In this document: one piece after another, positions 28,640-40,090 of the stretch | How the letters are laid out: each line of letters begins with the position of its first letter | Numbering within the stretch: position 1 is the stretch's first letter | DNA from: an uncultured Pelagibacteraceae bacterium | Lineage (GTDB): Bacteria > Pseudomonadota > Alphaproteobacteria > Pelagibacterales > Pelagibacteraceae | Reading direction: 5' to 3' | Length of the DNA stretch: 64,000 nucleotides | NCBI GenBank assembly: GCA_902618695.1 | Contig: CACNCB010000001.1 | Span: forward strand, 248,001-312,000 | The notes under the pieces: model-generated | Told to the model about the DNA's origin: nothing | The model's database searches: none | What the model saw: the letters and a program-made list of their open reading frames with translations, nothing else | Position numbers and translations under genes: made by a program

Positions 28640-30255
28640 TGAGCCATTACGACACAAATTTAGATAAAAATAAAGCAAATCACGTACCTCTCACTCCATT
28701 AACTTTTTTAAAAAGAGCAAAAGAAATTTACCCAAATTATGAGGCTATAATTTATGAAGAAAGAAATTATACCTGGGCTGAAGTTTATAAAAGAGTTGTA
28801 AAATTTGCTAGTGCATTGACAAAAATAGGTATTAAAAAAGGTGACACGGTTTCATTCTTAGCCTTCAATACACCAGAGATTTTTGAAGCACACTACTCTG
28901 TACCTATGACTGGTGCAGTTCTTAATACTATCAATATAAGATTAGATGCCAAAACAATTTGCTATATTTTAGATCACAGCGAAGCAAAAGTGTTAGTTGT
29001 GGATAGACAACTTCATGGAGAAGTAAAAAAAGGATTAAAAACTCTTAATAAAAAAATAACCATTATTGACATAAACGATAAATATGCTGACCAATCAAAA
29101 TTGGAAAAAATTGGTGATTTAGAATATGAAAGTTTTTTAAATACAGGTGATGAAAATTATCAATGGCAAATGCCCGAAGATGAGTGGCAGGCTATATCAC
29201 TAAGTTATACATCGGGCACTACAGGAGATCCCAAAGGTGTCGTTTATCATCATAGGGGAGCATATTTAATGTCTACAGGAAGTTCAGTAGCTTGGAATAT
29301 GCCAAATAGATTAAATTTTTTAACAGTTGTTCCTATGTTCCATTGCAATGGTTGGTGTTATCCATGGACCGTACCGATGCTAAATGGAAGAACAATATGT
29401 TTAAGAAATATAGACATTAAAAAAATTTTTGAACTTATTGATAAATATGAAATTACTCATTTTGGTGGTGCTCCAATAGTATTGAATATGATTACTGGAG
29501 CCCCAGAAAGTGATAAGAAAAAATTAAAACAAAAAGTTTATGTTTTAACTGCTGGTGCTCCTCCACCAAGTATAATTTTTAAAAAAATGAGAGCTCTCGG
29601 ATTTGAAGTAATGCATGTATATGGTTTAACAGAAACTTATGGGCATGTAACTCAGTGTGCCTGGAATGATGAGTGGAATAATTTTGATGAAGAAAAACAA
29701 AACGAGATTAAAGCAAGACAAGGTGTAAAGTACCCTAATACGGAAGGTGTAGTTGTTTTAGACCCTGAGACAATGAAAGAAGTTCCTAGAGACGGAAAGA
29801 CAATTGGTGAAATTATGATTAGAGGAAATGTCGTAATGAAGGGATATTTCAAAGATAAAGAGGCTACCAAAAAAGCCATGAAAGACGGTTGGTTTCATAG
29901 TGGTGATTTAGCTGTAATGCATTCTGATGGCTATATTAAAATACAAGATAGATCAAAAGATATAATTATTTCTGGAGGAGAAAATATTTCTTCAATTGAA
30001 ATTGAAAACACTTTATCTAAACACCCATCCGTTTCGATTGCTGCGGTTGTTGCAAAACCAGACGAAAAATGGGGTGAGGTGCCATGTGCATTTATAGAAG
30101 CAGTTAAAGACAAACCAGTTAGCGAGAAAGAATTAATTGATTTTTGTAAAGAAACTTTAGCAGGGTTTAAAGTTCCAAAAAAGGTTGTTTTTTGTGAGTT
30201 ACCAAAAACCTCAACAGGTAAAATACAAAAATTTGAACTGAGAAAACAAGTTTAG
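28639..30255 (+). CDS. dmdB: acyl-CoA ligase, probable methylmercaptopropionate-CoA ligase
   Basis: This AMP-forming acyl-CoA synthetase, 538 residues, probably activates methylmercaptopropionate with CoA. The core motifs are YTSGTTGDPKGV (P-loop), YGLTETYG, FHSGDLAVMHSDGYI and the C-terminal catalytic Lys in KTSTGKIQKFELRK. Its position between dmdC and dmdA supports the DmdB role. It overlaps dmdC by one base. Confidence 0.87.
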   Translation: MSHYDTNLDKNKANHVPLTPLTFLKRAKEIYPNYEAIIYEERNYTWAEVYKRVVKFASALTKIGIKKGDTVSFLAFNTPEIFEAHYSVPMTGAVLNTINIRLDAKTICYILDHSEAKVLVVDRQLHGEVKKGLKTLNKKITIIDINDKYADQSKLEKIGDLEYESFLNTGDENYQWQMPEDEWQAISLSYTSGTTGDPKGVVYHHRGAYLMSTGSSVAWNMPNRLNFLTVVPMFHCNGWCYPWTVPMLNGRTICLRNIDIKKIFELIDKYEITHFGGAPIVLNMITGAPESDKKKLKQKVYVLTAGAPPPSIIFKKMRALGFEVMHVYGLTETYGHVTQCAWNDEWNNFDEEKQNEIKARQGVKYPNTEGVVVLDPETMKEVPRDGKTIGEIMIRGNVVMKGYFKDKEATKKAMKDGWFHSGDLAVMHSDGYIKIQDRSKDIIISGGENISSIEIENTLSKHPSVSIAAVVAKPDEKWGEVPCAFIEAVKDKPVSEKELIDFCKETLAGFKVPKKVVFCELPKTSTGKIQKFELRKQV

Positions 30256-30262
30256 GTAACTT

Positions 30263-31039
30263 TTGATTTTTCAAATAGAAAATAAAAATATTCATGCATC
30301 AGATGCTGGACAAGGAATAGATCCAAATAAACAAACATTAGTTTTTCTTCATGGAAGTGGTCTTTCACACATAGTTTGGTCATTAACTGAACAATTTTTT
30401 TCTAACAAAAATTTTAATGTTTTATCTATTGACTTACCTGGGCATGGTAATTCAGATGGACCTTGCTTAGATAGTATTGAAAAAATTGCTGATTGGTTAG
30501 AGCAAGTATTTGTAAAATTAAATTTAAAACAACTATTTATTGTCGGGCATTCTCAAGGATGTTTAGAGATACTTGAATATGCATCTAAATATAAAAATAG
30601 ATTAAAAAAATTAGTTTTTATTGGTGGTTCAAATAGAATGCCAGTTCATCCAGATCTAATCGATTTAGCAAAAAATGGGGACTCTGATGCTGTTAAATTG
30701 ATGATGAAGTGGGGCTATGAGGGTTCAAAAAAATTTATAGGAGGTAATCCAGTGGAAAAAATAATACAGTCACCAAGAGATATTAGAGAAATATTAGCAG
30801 TCGATTTAATTGCATGTAATAATTATACCAACGGCTCTCATGCCGCTAGATTAATAGACTGTCCTTCTTTGTTAATATTTGGATCATTAGACAAAATGGT
30901 AAATCTAGAATCAGGTAAAAAGTTTTCTAGTTTAATTAAAAATTCAACAACACATATAATTGATGGTTGTGGTCATATGATTATGATTGAAAAAGCATTC
31001 GAAATGAGAGACAAGGTTTTAGAATTTTTAAAAAAATGA
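30263..31039 (+). CDS. alpha/beta hydrolase in the DMSP cluster
   Basis: This 258-residue alpha/beta hydrolase has its nucleophile in GHSQGCLE (about residue 94), its acid in FGSLDKMV and its catalytic His in GCGHMIMIE. The only reasonable start is TTG at 30263; no ATG occurs before the oxyanion region (FLHGSG). The gene overlaps dmdA by 4 bp (ATGA), so it is coupled to it. No dmdD is present here, and the role of this enzyme in DMSP use is not known to me; a thioesterase or esterase step is possible. Confidence 0.75.
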   Translation: MIFQIENKNIHASDAGQGIDPNKQTLVFLHGSGLSHIVWSLTEQFFSNKNFNVLSIDLPGHGNSDGPCLDSIEKIADWLEQVFVKLNLKQLFIVGHSQGCLEILEYASKYKNRLKKLVFIGGSNRMPVHPDLIDLAKNGDSDAVKLMMKWGYEGSKKFIGGNPVEKIIQSPRDIREILAVDLIACNNYTNGSHAARLIDCPSLLIFGSLDKMVNLESGKKFSSLIKNSTTHIIDGCGHMIMIEKAFEMRDKVLEFLKK

Positions 31040-32145
31040 AAAGTTTTTCAATTGCAAAATCAAGAAGGCTGAGAGGCACTCCTTATACCTCTAGAATAGA
31101 AAATCAAGGGGTTACGGCTTATACAATATATAATCATATGTTGCTTCCTGCTGCGTTTGGTTCAATTGAGGACTCATATCATCACTTAAAACAGTATGTT
31201 CAAATTTGGGATGTAGCTGCTGAAAGACAAGTAGAAATTTCTGGTAAAGACTCAGCGAAATTAGTTCAGTTGATGACTTGTAGAGATTTATCTAAATCTA
31301 AAGATGGAAGATGTTATTATTGTCCAATAATTGATGATAACGCAGGTCTGATTAATGATCCAGTTGTACTTAGATTAAATGAAAATAAATGGTGGGTTTC
31401 TCTTGCTGACTCAGATGTAATATTATTTGCAAAAGGATTAGCTATTGGAAATAAATTTGACGTAAAGATTTTTGAACCTGATGTTGATATAATGGCTATA
31501 CAAGGTCCAAAATCATTTGAATTAATGGAAAAAGTTTTTGGAGATAAGATAGTTAATTTAAAATTCTTTGGTTTTGATTATTTTGAATTTGGTGGTGATA
31601 AACATTTAATTGCAAGATCTGGTTGGTCTAAACAAGGTGGCTATGAAATTTATGTTGAGCATAATGTTTCTGGATTAAAATTATATGATCATCTTTTTGA
31701 AATTGGAAAAGAATTTAATATCAAACCAGGTTGTCCAAATTTAATAGAACGTATTGAAAGCGGATTATTATCGTATGGAAATGATATCGATAATGGAGAT
31801 AATCCATATGAATGTGGATTTGATAAATATATTAACATAGAAAGTGAAGTTAATTTTTTAGGTAAAGAGAAATTAAAAAAAATTAAATCTGAAGGAATTA
31901 AAAAAAAATTAATGGGAGTAATGCTTGATATAGATAAAATAAGTATTACGGGATCATTAGAATTAAGTGATCAAAACAATAATATAATTGGAGAATTGAG
32001 ATCAGCTTGCTATTCACCACATTTTAAAAAAGTTATTGGTATTGCTATGATGAAAAAACCTCACTGGAACGTTGATCAAGATATAAAAGCTAAGATAAAT
32101 GGTGAAATTTGTGTGGGTAAAGTTTGCGATTTACCTTTTATTTAG
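31036..32145 (+). CDS. dmdA: dimethylsulfoniopropionate demethylase DmdA
   Basis: This tetrahydrofolate-dependent enzyme takes one methyl group from DMSP to give methylmercaptopropionate and 5-methyl-THF. It is a GcvT/aminomethyltransferase-fold protein of 369 residues, the length I recall for the SAR11 DmdA. The N-terminus ([18 protein letters not shown]-like) and the segments [16 protein letters not shown] and [13 protein letters not shown] agree with the DmdA branch rather than GcvT. The adjacent dmdC and dmdB strengthen the call. It supplies both reduced sulfur and methyl carbon. Confidence 0.93.
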   Translation: MKSFSIAKSRRLRGTPYTSRIENQGVTAYTIYNHMLLPAAFGSIEDSYHHLKQYVQIWDVAAERQVEISGKDSAKLVQLMTCRDLSKSKDGRCYYCPIIDDNAGLINDPVVLRLNENKWWVSLADSDVILFAKGLAIGNKFDVKIFEPDVDIMAIQGPKSFELMEKVFGDKIVNLKFFGFDYFEFGGDKHLIARSGWSKQGGYEIYVEHNVSGLKLYDHLFEIGKEFNIKPGCPNLIERIESGLLSYGNDIDNGDNPYECGFDKYINIESEVNFLGKEKLKKIKSEGIKKKLMGVMLDIDKISITGSLELSDQNNNIIGELRSACYSPHFKKVIGIAMMKKPHWNVDQDIKAKINGEICVGKVCDLPFI

Positions 32146-32160
32146 TATAAAACTCTAAAT

Positions 32161-33156
32161 ATGAACATAGCTATAGTAGGTGCAACAGGTAATGTAGGTA
32201 GAAAGACTCTTGAAGTTTTTGATAAAAAAAACTTCAAGTTTGATAATCTATATTTAGTTGCCTCAGAAAAAAGTGCAGGAAAAAAAATTTTATTTAGAGA
32301 TAAAGAATATGAAATTGAGAATTTAGAAGACTATGATTTTTCTAAAGCTGATATTACTTTTTTTGCAGCAGGAGGAAAAATTGCAGAAAAATATGCAGAA
32401 AATGCAGCCAAACACACAGTGGTAATTGATAATTCAAGTTTTTTTAGGATGGATCCAGATGTACCTCTGATTGTTCCACAAGTAAATTCTTCTGACATAA
32501 AAAAAATGAATAAAAATATTATTGCAAACCCTAACTGTTCAACAGCACAACTTGTTATTGCTCTTAAACCACTTCATGATTTATATAAAATTAAAAGAGT
32601 TGTAGTTTCAACTTATCAATCTGTTTCAGGTGGTGGAAAAAGTCCAATGGATGAATTAATAGAACAAACTAAAAAATATTTAGATGGAAAAAAAATAGAG
32701 TCCAAAAATTTTACCAAACAAATTGCTTTCAACGTTATTCCTCATATCGATGTTTTTTCTGATGATGGATATACGAAAGAAGAATTAAAAATGACAAATG
32801 AAACAAAAAAAATATTAGATGAAACAATTGAACTTACAGCAACATGTGTGCGAATTCCTGTATTAGTATCTCACTCCGAGTCTGTTAATATAGAGTTTGA
32901 GAAAACATTTACTTTGGATAAGGTTAGAGAAGCTTTAAGTAATGCAGAAGGTTGTCAGGTTATTGATAAAAGAGAAAATGGAGGTTATAGCACACCTTTT
33001 GAAGCAGCTGGAAATGATGAGACTTACATATCTAGAATTAGAGAGGATAAAACTAAAAAAAATTCACTTAATTTATGGATTGTTTCAGATAACTTATTAA
33101 GAGGTGCTGCACTTAATTCTGTTGAAATTGCAGAAACAATAATTAACTCAAAATAA
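32161..33156 (+). CDS. asd: aspartate-semialdehyde dehydrogenase
   Basis: This enzyme makes aspartate semialdehyde for lysine, threonine and methionine synthesis, 331 residues. The N-terminus IAIVGATGNVG is the NADP-binding loop and NPNCSTAQL contains the catalytic Cys (about residue 126). It sits between dmdA and sdhC with gaps of 15 and 4 bp, so it is probably in the same long transcript. Confidence 0.94.
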   Translation: MNIAIVGATGNVGRKTLEVFDKKNFKFDNLYLVASEKSAGKKILFRDKEYEIENLEDYDFSKADITFFAAGGKIAEKYAENAAKHTVVIDNSSFFRMDPDVPLIVPQVNSSDIKKMNKNIIANPNCSTAQLVIALKPLHDLYKIKRVVVSTYQSVSGGGKSPMDELIEQTKKYLDGKKIESKNFTKQIAFNVIPHIDVFSDDGYTKEELKMTNETKKILDETIELTATCVRIPVLVSHSESVNIEFEKTFTLDKVREALSNAEGCQVIDKRENGGYSTPFEAAGNDETYISRIREDKTKKNSLNLWIVSDNLLRGAALNSVEIAETIINSK

Positions 33157-33160
33157 GAAA

Positions 33161-33541
33161 ATGGAAAATAGACCTTTATCACCACATATACAAATATATA
33201 AATGGCATATTTCTTCGTTAGTATCGATTTCACATAGAATTACAGGAATAATTAATTTTTTTGCAATAACCTTAATTTGTATTTGGTTTGCTTTCATGAT
33301 TTTGGGAGAGAGTGAATACCAAACAATAAAAATTTTCTTAGAATCTTTTTTAGGAAAATTTATATTAATTGGAATAACTTGGTCTTTTAGTTTTCAAATG
33401 TTAAGTGAAATTAGACATTTAATTATGGATCTAGGTTATGGTTTTGAATTACAAACAACAAAAATTACAGGTTTGCTTGTTATTTTTGGCTCAATTTTTT
33501 TAACCATATTAATTTATATATTAGGAAGAGGAATAATTTAA
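33161..33541 (+). CDS. sdhC: succinate dehydrogenase cytochrome b556 subunit
   Basis: This is a membrane anchor of complex II, 126 residues with three hydrophobic helices. The N-terminal PLSPHIQIYKWHISSLVSISHRITG is the SdhC signature; the His in SHRITG and in IRHLIMD are likely quinone/haem-site residues. It overlaps sdhD by one base. Confidence 0.9.
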   Translation: MENRPLSPHIQIYKWHISSLVSISHRITGIINFFAITLICIWFAFMILGESEYQTIKIFLESFLGKFILIGITWSFSFQMLSEIRHLIMDLGYGFELQTTKITGLLVIFGSIFLTILIYILGRGII

Positions 33542-33870
33542 TGCTACCGGTAACAAAAAAATGGTTATTTTTAAAAGTTAGCTCTTTAATTTTGTTACCT
33601 TTAATGCTTTGGTTTATTTTAAATTTAGTAAATTTTTATGATAAAAGTTATCAAGAAATAGTAGGTTTTTTGACATCTCAACCATCTAAATTTTTAATGG
33701 GACTGTTTTTGGTATTTATTTATTTTTTTTCAGCATTAAGTATTAGTGAGGTCTTTGAGGACTATATAAAAGACATAAAAATCAAAAATGCCGCAAACAA
33801 AGTCCTGAATTTTTTTGCTATAACAATTCCAATATTTACAATAATTGTTATTTTTAACTTAAACACATGA
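33541..33870 (+). CDS. sdhD: succinate dehydrogenase membrane anchor subunit
   Basis: This is a second membrane subunit of complex II, 109 residues with three hydrophobic helices (about 11-29, 47-67 and 87-106). The sequence itself is weakly conserved, as is usual for SdhD; the call relies on its place between sdhC and sdhA. No obvious haem His is seen. It overlaps sdhA by 4 bp (ATGA). Confidence 0.8.
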   Translation: MLPVTKKWLFLKVSSLILLPLMLWFILNLVNFYDKSYQEIVGFLTSQPSKFLMGLFLVFIYFFSALSISEVFEDYIKDIKIKNAANKVLNFFAITIPIFTIIVIFNLNT

Positions 33871-35642
33871 AAGCTTATAATATTATAGATCATGAATATG
33901 ATGTTGTTGTACTTGGAGCAGGTGGCTCAGGGTTAAGAGCAGCCGTGGGATTAAGCGAGGCTGGTTTAAAAACAGCGTGTATCTCAAAAGTATTTCCTAC
34001 AAGAAGTCACACATCAGCCGCACAGGGTGGAATATCAGCAGCTCTAGGAAATATGGGCGAAGATGATTGGAGATGGCACATGTATGATACTGTAAAAGGT
34101 GCAGACTGGTTAGGGGATCAAGATAGTATTGAATATTTATGTAAAGAGGCACCTAAAGCAGTCTTAGAATTAGAGAAGTATGGTGTTCCTTTTAGTCGTA
34201 CAGAAGAGGGGAAAATTTATCAAAGACCATTTGGTGGGATGACCAAAAATTATGGAAATGGAATTGTTCAAAGAACTTGTGCAGCTGCAGATAGAACAGG
34301 GCATGCAATACTACATACTCTATATGGACAAGCTTTAAAACATAACACAGAATTTTTTATTGAATATTTTGCTTTGGATTTATTAATGAAAGATGGAGAG
34401 TGCAAAGGATTAATAGCATGGAATCTTAATGACGGTACAATTCATAGATTTAGAGCGCATACTGTAATTATTGCAACTGGGGGATACGGAAAGGTATACT
34501 ACTCTGCTACATCAGCTCATACTTGTACAGGTGATGGTAATGCCATGGTCTTAAGAGCAGGACTACCTTTGCAAGATATGGAATTTGTACAATTTCATCC
34601 AACAGGTATTTATGGACATGGAACACTTATATCAGAGGGAGTAAGAGGTGAAGGTGGCTATTTAGTAAATTCAAAAGGCGAGAGATTTATGGAAAGATAC
34701 GCACCAAACGCAAAAGATTTAGCGTCAAGAGATGTTGTCAGTCGATCAATGTCTATAGAAATTAATGAAGGAAGAGGTGTAGGTAAAGATCAAGATCATG
34801 TTCATTTACATTTGAGTCATTTAGATAAAAGTGTAATTGAAAATCGATTACCAGGTATCACTGAAGCTGCAAGATTGTTTGCAAATGTTGATGTTACCAA
34901 AGATCCTATACCTGTAGTTCCTACAGTTCACTATAATATGGGAGGTATTCCAACAAATTATAAAGCAGAAGTGCTAACAATGAATGGTTCTGAAAAAACA
35001 GTTCCTGGTTTAATGGCTATAGGTGAAGCAGCATGTGTTTCTGTTCATGGAGCAAACAGACTTGGTTCTAATTCATTAATTGATTTAGTAGTATTTGGAA
35101 GAGCAGCTGCAAAAAGAGCAGCTGAACTAGTAAAAACTGGTACACCACATGAAGAAATACCAGAAACTGAAACTCAAAAGTGTTTGGATAGATTTGATAA
35201 ACTCAGAAGTGCTCAAGGGGATAATAGTACTGCAGAGTTAAGACTCTCGATGCAGAAAACAATGCAATCTAAGTGTGCAGTATTTAGAACAGAAAAAAAT
35301 CTTAAACAAGGGGTTGATGAGATAGGCAAAACTTACGATGGAATTGACTCCATTTCTGTTAAGGATAAATCTTTAGTATTTAACACCGATTTAGTAGAAA
35401 CCTTAGAATTTGATAATTTAATCAGACAAGCTGTAGTAACTGTAGACTCTGCATATCACAGAAAAGAAAGCAGAGGAGCTCACGCAAGAGAAGATTATCC
35501 AAAAAGAGATGATGAAAAATTTATGCAACATACTCTTGCATGGTGTGATGGCAAAGATACAAAGATAAGCTATAGACCAGTCCATCAATCAACTTTAACT
35601 AATGAAGTGCAATATTTTCCGCCTCAAGAACGGGTATATTAA
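33867..35642 (+). CDS. sdhA: succinate dehydrogenase flavoprotein subunit
   Basis: This is the catalytic FAD subunit of complex II, 591 residues. It shows the FAD-binding [14 protein letters not shown], the flavinylation region [10 protein letters not shown] (His for covalent FAD), the active-site [18 protein letters not shown] and [14 protein letters not shown]. The C-terminal [16 protein letters not shown] is typical. It shares one base with sdhB. Confidence 0.97.
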   Translation: MKAYNIIDHEYDVVVLGAGGSGLRAAVGLSEAGLKTACISKVFPTRSHTSAAQGGISAALGNMGEDDWRWHMYDTVKGADWLGDQDSIEYLCKEAPKAVLELEKYGVPFSRTEEGKIYQRPFGGMTKNYGNGIVQRTCAAADRTGHAILHTLYGQALKHNTEFFIEYFALDLLMKDGECKGLIAWNLNDGTIHRFRAHTVIIATGGYGKVYYSATSAHTCTGDGNAMVLRAGLPLQDMEFVQFHPTGIYGHGTLISEGVRGEGGYLVNSKGERFMERYAPNAKDLASRDVVSRSMSIEINEGRGVGKDQDHVHLHLSHLDKSVIENRLPGITEAARLFANVDVTKDPIPVVPTVHYNMGGIPTNYKAEVLTMNGSEKTVPGLMAIGEAACVSVHGANRLGSNSLIDLVVFGRAAAKRAAELVKTGTPHEEIPETETQKCLDRFDKLRSAQGDNSTAELRLSMQKTMQSKCAVFRTEKNLKQGVDEIGKTYDGIDSISVKDKSLVFNTDLVETLEFDNLIRQAVVTVDSAYHRKESRGAHAREDYPKRDDEKFMQHTLAWCDGKDTKISYRPVHQSTLTNEVQYFPPQERVY

Positions 35643-36421
35643 TGGTTCAATTGAGTTTACCTAAAAATTCTGAAATTAAAAAAGGTAAGTACTTCAAAGA
35701 CAAAACTGGATCAAAAAACTTAAGAAAAGTAAATATTTATAGATGGGATCCGTCCACAGATGAAAGTCCTAGAATAGATACTTATGAAGTTGACATGGAT
35801 AATTGTCCTTCAAAGGTCCTAGATATTTTAAATAAAATAAAAAATGAAATCGATTCAACTATAACATACAGAAGATCTTGTGCTCATGGAGTATGTGGTT
35901 CATGTGCAATGAATATGGGGGGTAAAAATGGCCTTGCTTGCACTACTCCACATGCTGAAATAGAGGGAGATATTGATATTTATCCGTTACCTCATTTAAA
36001 AGTCAAAAAAGATTTAATTGGTGATTTGGATGGATTGTACAAACAGTATCAATCAATTGAACCATGGTTAAAAAATAATTCAACAAAAGAAACTACTGAA
36101 ATTTATCAATCCAAAGAAGACAGAGCAAAATTAGATGGTGCTTATGAATGTATTATGTGTGCTTGTTGCTCTACTTCTTGCCCAAGTTATTGGTGGAATG
36201 GTGATAAATATTTAGGTCCAGCAGTTTTGTTACAAGCATATAGATGGATTATTGATAGTAGAGATGAGGAGCGAAAAGCAAGATTAAAAAAAGTTGCTGA
36301 TGAATTAAAATTATACAGATGTCATACTATTTTAAATTGTACAAATGCATGTCCTAAAGGCTTGAATCCAGCAAAAGCTATAGCTGAAATAAAAAAAATG
36401 TTAGCTACGGCTAATGTTTAA
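35642..36421 (+). CDS. sdhB: succinate dehydrogenase iron-sulfur subunit
   Basis: This electron-transfer subunit has 259 residues. The 2Fe-2S ligands are in [15 protein letters not shown] and the later Cys in LACTT. The 4Fe-4S and 3Fe-4S ligands are in [16 protein letters not shown] and [17 protein letters not shown]. It is the last sdh gene, 39 bp before mmsA. Confidence 0.97.
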   Translation: MVQLSLPKNSEIKKGKYFKDKTGSKNLRKVNIYRWDPSTDESPRIDTYEVDMDNCPSKVLDILNKIKNEIDSTITYRRSCAHGVCGSCAMNMGGKNGLACTTPHAEIEGDIDIYPLPHLKVKKDLIGDLDGLYKQYQSIEPWLKNNSTKETTEIYQSKEDRAKLDGAYECIMCACCSTSCPSYWWNGDKYLGPAVLLQAYRWIIDSRDEERKARLKKVADELKLYRCHTILNCTNACPKGLNPAKAIAEIKKMLATANV

Positions 36422-36460
36422 ATAGACTATTCCATATTTTTGATCTAAAACACCGTATTC

Positions 36461-37954
36461 ATGAAATTAATAGAACACTTCGTAAACGGTAAAATAATTC
36501 CGGGATCTTCAGATAAAAAGGGGAAAGTTTATAATCCAGCAACCGGTGAACAAGAGTCTGAGGTAAGACTCGCTTCAAAATCTGATTTAAATGGCGCTGT
36601 TGAGATAGCAAAAAAAGCATTTGAAACCTGGTCTATAAAACCTGCACTTCAAAGAGCAAGAATAATATTTAAATTTAAAGAATTAATTGAGAAAAATTCG
36701 GATGAATTGACTAAATTAATAGTTTCTGAACATGGAAAAGTTTATGAAGATGCAAGAGGTTCTTTAACTAGAGGACTTGAGGTAGTAGAATTTGCTTGTG
36801 GAATTCCACATTTATTAAAAGGTGAGTTTTCTGAAAATGTAGGTACAAATGTTGATAGTTGGTCAATCAGACAACCATTAGGAGTTGTTGCGGGAATCAC
36901 TCCATTTAATTTTCCTGCCATGGTGCCAATGTGGATGTTTCCAATAGCAATAGCTTGTGGAAACACTTTTATTCTAAAACCATCAGAAAAAGACCCTTCT
37001 TGTGCAATAAGATTGGCAGAACTACTTTCTGAAGCCGGTCTTCCAGAAGGAGTATTTAATGTAATAAATGGAGATAAAGAGGCTGTTGATGCAATTTTAG
37101 AAAACAAAGATATCAAAGCTGTTAGTTTCGTAGGATCTACTCCTATTGCAAAATATATTTATGAAAATTCAGCTAAAAATGAAAAAAGAGTTCAAGCTTT
37201 GGGTGGAGCAAAAAACCATTTAGTTGTTATGCCAGATTGTGATTTAGATGGTGCTGTAAACGGGTTAATGGGCGCAGCTTACGGTTCAGCTGGAGAAAGA
37301 TGTATGGCTCAATCAGTTGCTGTTGCAGTTGGAGATATCGGTGATCAACTTGTATCAAGATTATCAAAAAAAGCTGAAGCTTTAAAAGTTGGTCCTGGAA
37401 TGGATAAAGCATCAGAAATGGGACCTTTAGTTACAAAAGAACATTTGGAAAAAGTTACAAGTTATGTTGATTTAGGTGTTAAGGAAGGTGCAAAGTTAGT
37501 GGTTGATGGTAGAGGTTTAAAACTTCAAGGTTATGAAAATGGTTTTTATATAGGTGGATGTCTATTTGATCATGTAAATAAAGATATGAGAATTTATAAA
37601 GAGGAAATATTCGGTCCAGTATTATCAGTTGTTAGAGTAAAAACTTTTGAAGATGCAGCAAAATTAATTAATGACCATGAGTATGGAAATGGAGTTAGTA
37701 TTTATACAAGAGATGGTGATGCAGGCAGAACTTTTGCAAGCAAAATTCAAGTAGGTATGGTTGGTATTAATGTACCTATCCCGGTGCCAATGGCGTTTCA
37801 TAGTTTTGGTGGCTGGAAAAGATCTTTGTTTGGAGATAGCGGAATGCATGGTATGGAAGGAATTAAATTTTATACTAAACTAAAAACTGTAACGTCTAGA
37901 TGGCCTTCAGGTGTCCGATCGAATGCGGAATTTGTTATGCCAACAATGAAATAA
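36461..37954 (+). CDS. mmsA: CoA-acylating methylmalonate-semialdehyde dehydrogenase
   Basis: This aldehyde dehydrogenase of 497 residues converts methylmalonate (or malonate) semialdehyde to propionyl-CoA (or acetyl-CoA). PFNFPAMVPMWMFPIAIACGNTF, GAKNHLVVMPD and the catalytic Cys in GSAGERCMAQ are the MmsA hallmarks. It should serve valine, beta-alanine or acrylate-type carbon; a link to DMSP-derived carbon is inference. It lies between sdhB and mdh. Confidence 0.93.
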   Translation: MKLIEHFVNGKIIPGSSDKKGKVYNPATGEQESEVRLASKSDLNGAVEIAKKAFETWSIKPALQRARIIFKFKELIEKNSDELTKLIVSEHGKVYEDARGSLTRGLEVVEFACGIPHLLKGEFSENVGTNVDSWSIRQPLGVVAGITPFNFPAMVPMWMFPIAIACGNTFILKPSEKDPSCAIRLAELLSEAGLPEGVFNVINGDKEAVDAILENKDIKAVSFVGSTPIAKYIYENSAKNEKRVQALGGAKNHLVVMPDCDLDGAVNGLMGAAYGSAGERCMAQSVAVAVGDIGDQLVSRLSKKAEALKVGPGMDKASEMGPLVTKEHLEKVTSYVDLGVKEGAKLVVDGRGLKLQGYENGFYIGGCLFDHVNKDMRIYKEEIFGPVLSVVRVKTFEDAAKLINDHEYGNGVSIYTRDGDAGRTFASKIQVGMVGINVPIPVPMAFHSFGGWKRSLFGDSGMHGMEGIKFYTKLKTVTSRWPSGVRSNAEFVMPTMK

Positions 37955-37963
37955 AGGAAATAG

Positions 37964-38926
37964 ATGACAAAAATATCTTTAATTGGTGCAGGCCAAATAG
38001 GTGGAACTCTTGCACATTTGATAGGAACAAAAGAATTAGTGAATGAAGTGGTTTTATTTGATGTAGCTAGTGGTATTGCAAAAGGAAAGGCATTAGATAT
38101 TGCACAATCTTCATCTGTAGATGGATTTAATGTTAGGTTTTCAGGAACTGATAACTATGAGGACATAAAAGATTCAGACGTAATTATAATTACCGCTGGC
38201 GTTCCAAGAAAGCCTGGAATGAGTCGAGATGATCTTCTTGGAATAAATTTAAAAATTATTAAACAAGTTGCTGATGGTGTAAAGAAAAATGCTCCTAACG
38301 CTTTTGTGATCTGTATCACTAATCCTTTAGATGTTATGGTTATGGCATTTCAAAAATTTTCAGGTTTACCATCAAATAAGGTTGTTGGTATGGCAGGTAT
38401 TTTAGATAGTTCGAGATTTAAATTATTTTTATCATTAGAACTAAATGTGCCAGTAAGAGAAATTGAGGCAATGGTAATGGGTGGACATGGTGACACCATG
38501 GTCCCAATGCCAAGATTTACAAAGATCTCAGGCAAACCATTGTTAGATCTTGTAAAGGATGGAAAGATTTCTTTAGAAAGAGTTGAAGAAATTAATCAAA
38601 AAACAAGAGATGGTGGAGCTGAAATAGTTAAATATTTAGAAAAAGGATCAGCCTTTTATGCACCAGCAGCATCTGGCATTCAAATGGCGGAGGCTTATTT
38701 AAATGACCAGAAAAAATTATTGCCTTGCGCTGTACAATTAAACGGAGAATACGGTGTGCAAAATGTTTATGCGGGTGTTCCTGTTGTCATTGGAAAAAAT
38801 GGTGTAGAAAAAATTGAACAGATTGATTTAGATGAAAAAGAAAAAAAAGAATTTATGCATTCAATAGATGCTGTCAAAGCTTTATGGGAAGCTGCATCTA
38901 AAATAGATCCTGATTTATCTAAATAA
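37964..38926 (+). CDS. mdh: malate dehydrogenase
   Basis: This is an LDH-type malate dehydrogenase of the TCA cycle, 320 residues. It has NAD-binding [15 protein letters not shown], the dicarboxylate-selecting Arg region [13 protein letters not shown] and the catalytic His in [21 protein letters not shown] lies just before the ATG. It is followed at 2 bp by sucC. Confidence 0.96.
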   Translation: MTKISLIGAGQIGGTLAHLIGTKELVNEVVLFDVASGIAKGKALDIAQSSSVDGFNVRFSGTDNYEDIKDSDVIIITAGVPRKPGMSRDDLLGINLKIIKQVADGVKKNAPNAFVICITNPLDVMVMAFQKFSGLPSNKVVGMAGILDSSRFKLFLSLELNVPVREIEAMVMGGHGDTMVPMPRFTKISGKPLLDLVKDGKISLERVEEINQKTRDGGAEIVKYLEKGSAFYAPAASGIQMAEAYLNDQKKLLPCAVQLNGEYGVQNVYAGVPVVIGKNGVEKIEQIDLDEKEKKEFMHSIDAVKALWEAASKIDPDLSK

Positions 38927-38928
38927 TA

Positions 38929-40089
38929 ATGAATATTCACGAGCATCAAGCTAAACAAATATTAAAAAAATATGGAGCTGTAGTTCCTAAAGGAGTATTT
39001 GCACTTGAAGTTGATGAATTGATTGAAAAAGCAAAAGCTCTAAAAACTGAGAAATATGTACTTAAAGCACAAATCCATGCTGGAGGTAGAGGAAAGGCTG
39101 GTGGTGTAAAAATTTTAAACTCTATTGAGGAATTAGCATTAGCAGCTCAAGAATTATTAGGAAAAATACTAGTTACTCATCAAACTGGCCCTGAAGGTAG
39201 AGAGGTAAAAAGATTATACGTAGAAGAATCATCAAATATAGATAAAGAATTTTACTTATCGTGTCTGGTTGATAGGGCAAGTTCTAAAATTGCATTTATA
39301 TCAAGTGACCAAGGAGGGATGGACATTGAAGAGGTTGCAAGAAATACACCTGAAAAAATTATAACTACAAAAGTTGATATGGGTGATGAAATTTCTGACA
39401 CAGATTGTGAAAAAATAATTAAAATTTTTTACTTAAATAAAGTAGCAAAAAAACAAGCAATAACGTTAATTAAATCAATATATAAAATGTTTGTGAGTAC
39501 TGATGCAAACATGGTTGAAGTAAATCCATTAATTTTGACAAAAGAGGAAAAAATTGTTTGTTTAGATGCAAAAGTTAATTTCGACTCTAACGCTTTATTC
39601 AGACACCCAGAAATTGTTGAATTAAGAGATTTAAATGAGGAAGATCCCACAGAGATAGAAGCTAGTAAGCATGATCTTGCATATATAAAGCTAGATGGAA
39701 GTATCGGCTGTATGGTAAATGGAGCGGGATTAGCTATGGCAACAATGGATATAATTAAATTATATGGTAAAGAACCAGCAAATTTTTTAGATGTAGGTGG
39801 TGGAGCATCTAAAGAAAAAGTATCTGCTGCATTAAAAATAATTCTTTCAGACAAAAATGTTAAAGGTATTTTAATAAATATTTTTGGAGGAATTATGAGA
39901 TGTGATGTACTTGCCCAAGGAGTAGTTGATGCAGCTAAAGAAATTAATATTAGTGTACCTTTAGTTGTAAGATTAGCGGGTACAAATTTTAAAGAAGGTA
40001 AAGAAATACTTGATAATTCTGGATTAAAATTAATTTCAGCGGAAAATTTAGATGATGCAGCTAAGAAAATTGTTGAGGCAATAAGATAA
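38929..40089 (+). CDS. sucC: succinyl-CoA synthetase beta subunit
   Basis: This ATP-grasp subunit has 386 residues. The N-terminus [16 protein letters not shown] and nucleotide-binding [15 protein letters not shown] are diagnostic, and [22 protein letters not shown] is the metal-binding region. It pairs with SucD (start 1 bp after the stop) to make succinate and ATP or GTP. Confidence 0.96.
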   Translation: MNIHEHQAKQILKKYGAVVPKGVFALEVDELIEKAKALKTEKYVLKAQIHAGGRGKAGGVKILNSIEELALAAQELLGKILVTHQTGPEGREVKRLYVEESSNIDKEFYLSCLVDRASSKIAFISSDQGGMDIEEVARNTPEKIITTKVDMGDEISDTDCEKIIKIFYLNKVAKKQAITLIKSIYKMFVSTDANMVEVNPLILTKEEKIVCLDAKVNFDSNALFRHPEIVELRDLNEEDPTEIEASKHDLAYIKLDGSIGCMVNGAGLAMATMDIIKLYGKEPANFLDVGGGASKEKVSAALKIILSDKNVKGILINIFGGIMRCDVLAQGVVDAAKEINISVPLVVRLAGTNFKEGKEILDNSGLKLISAENLDDAAKKIVEAIR

Positions 40090-40090
40090 A

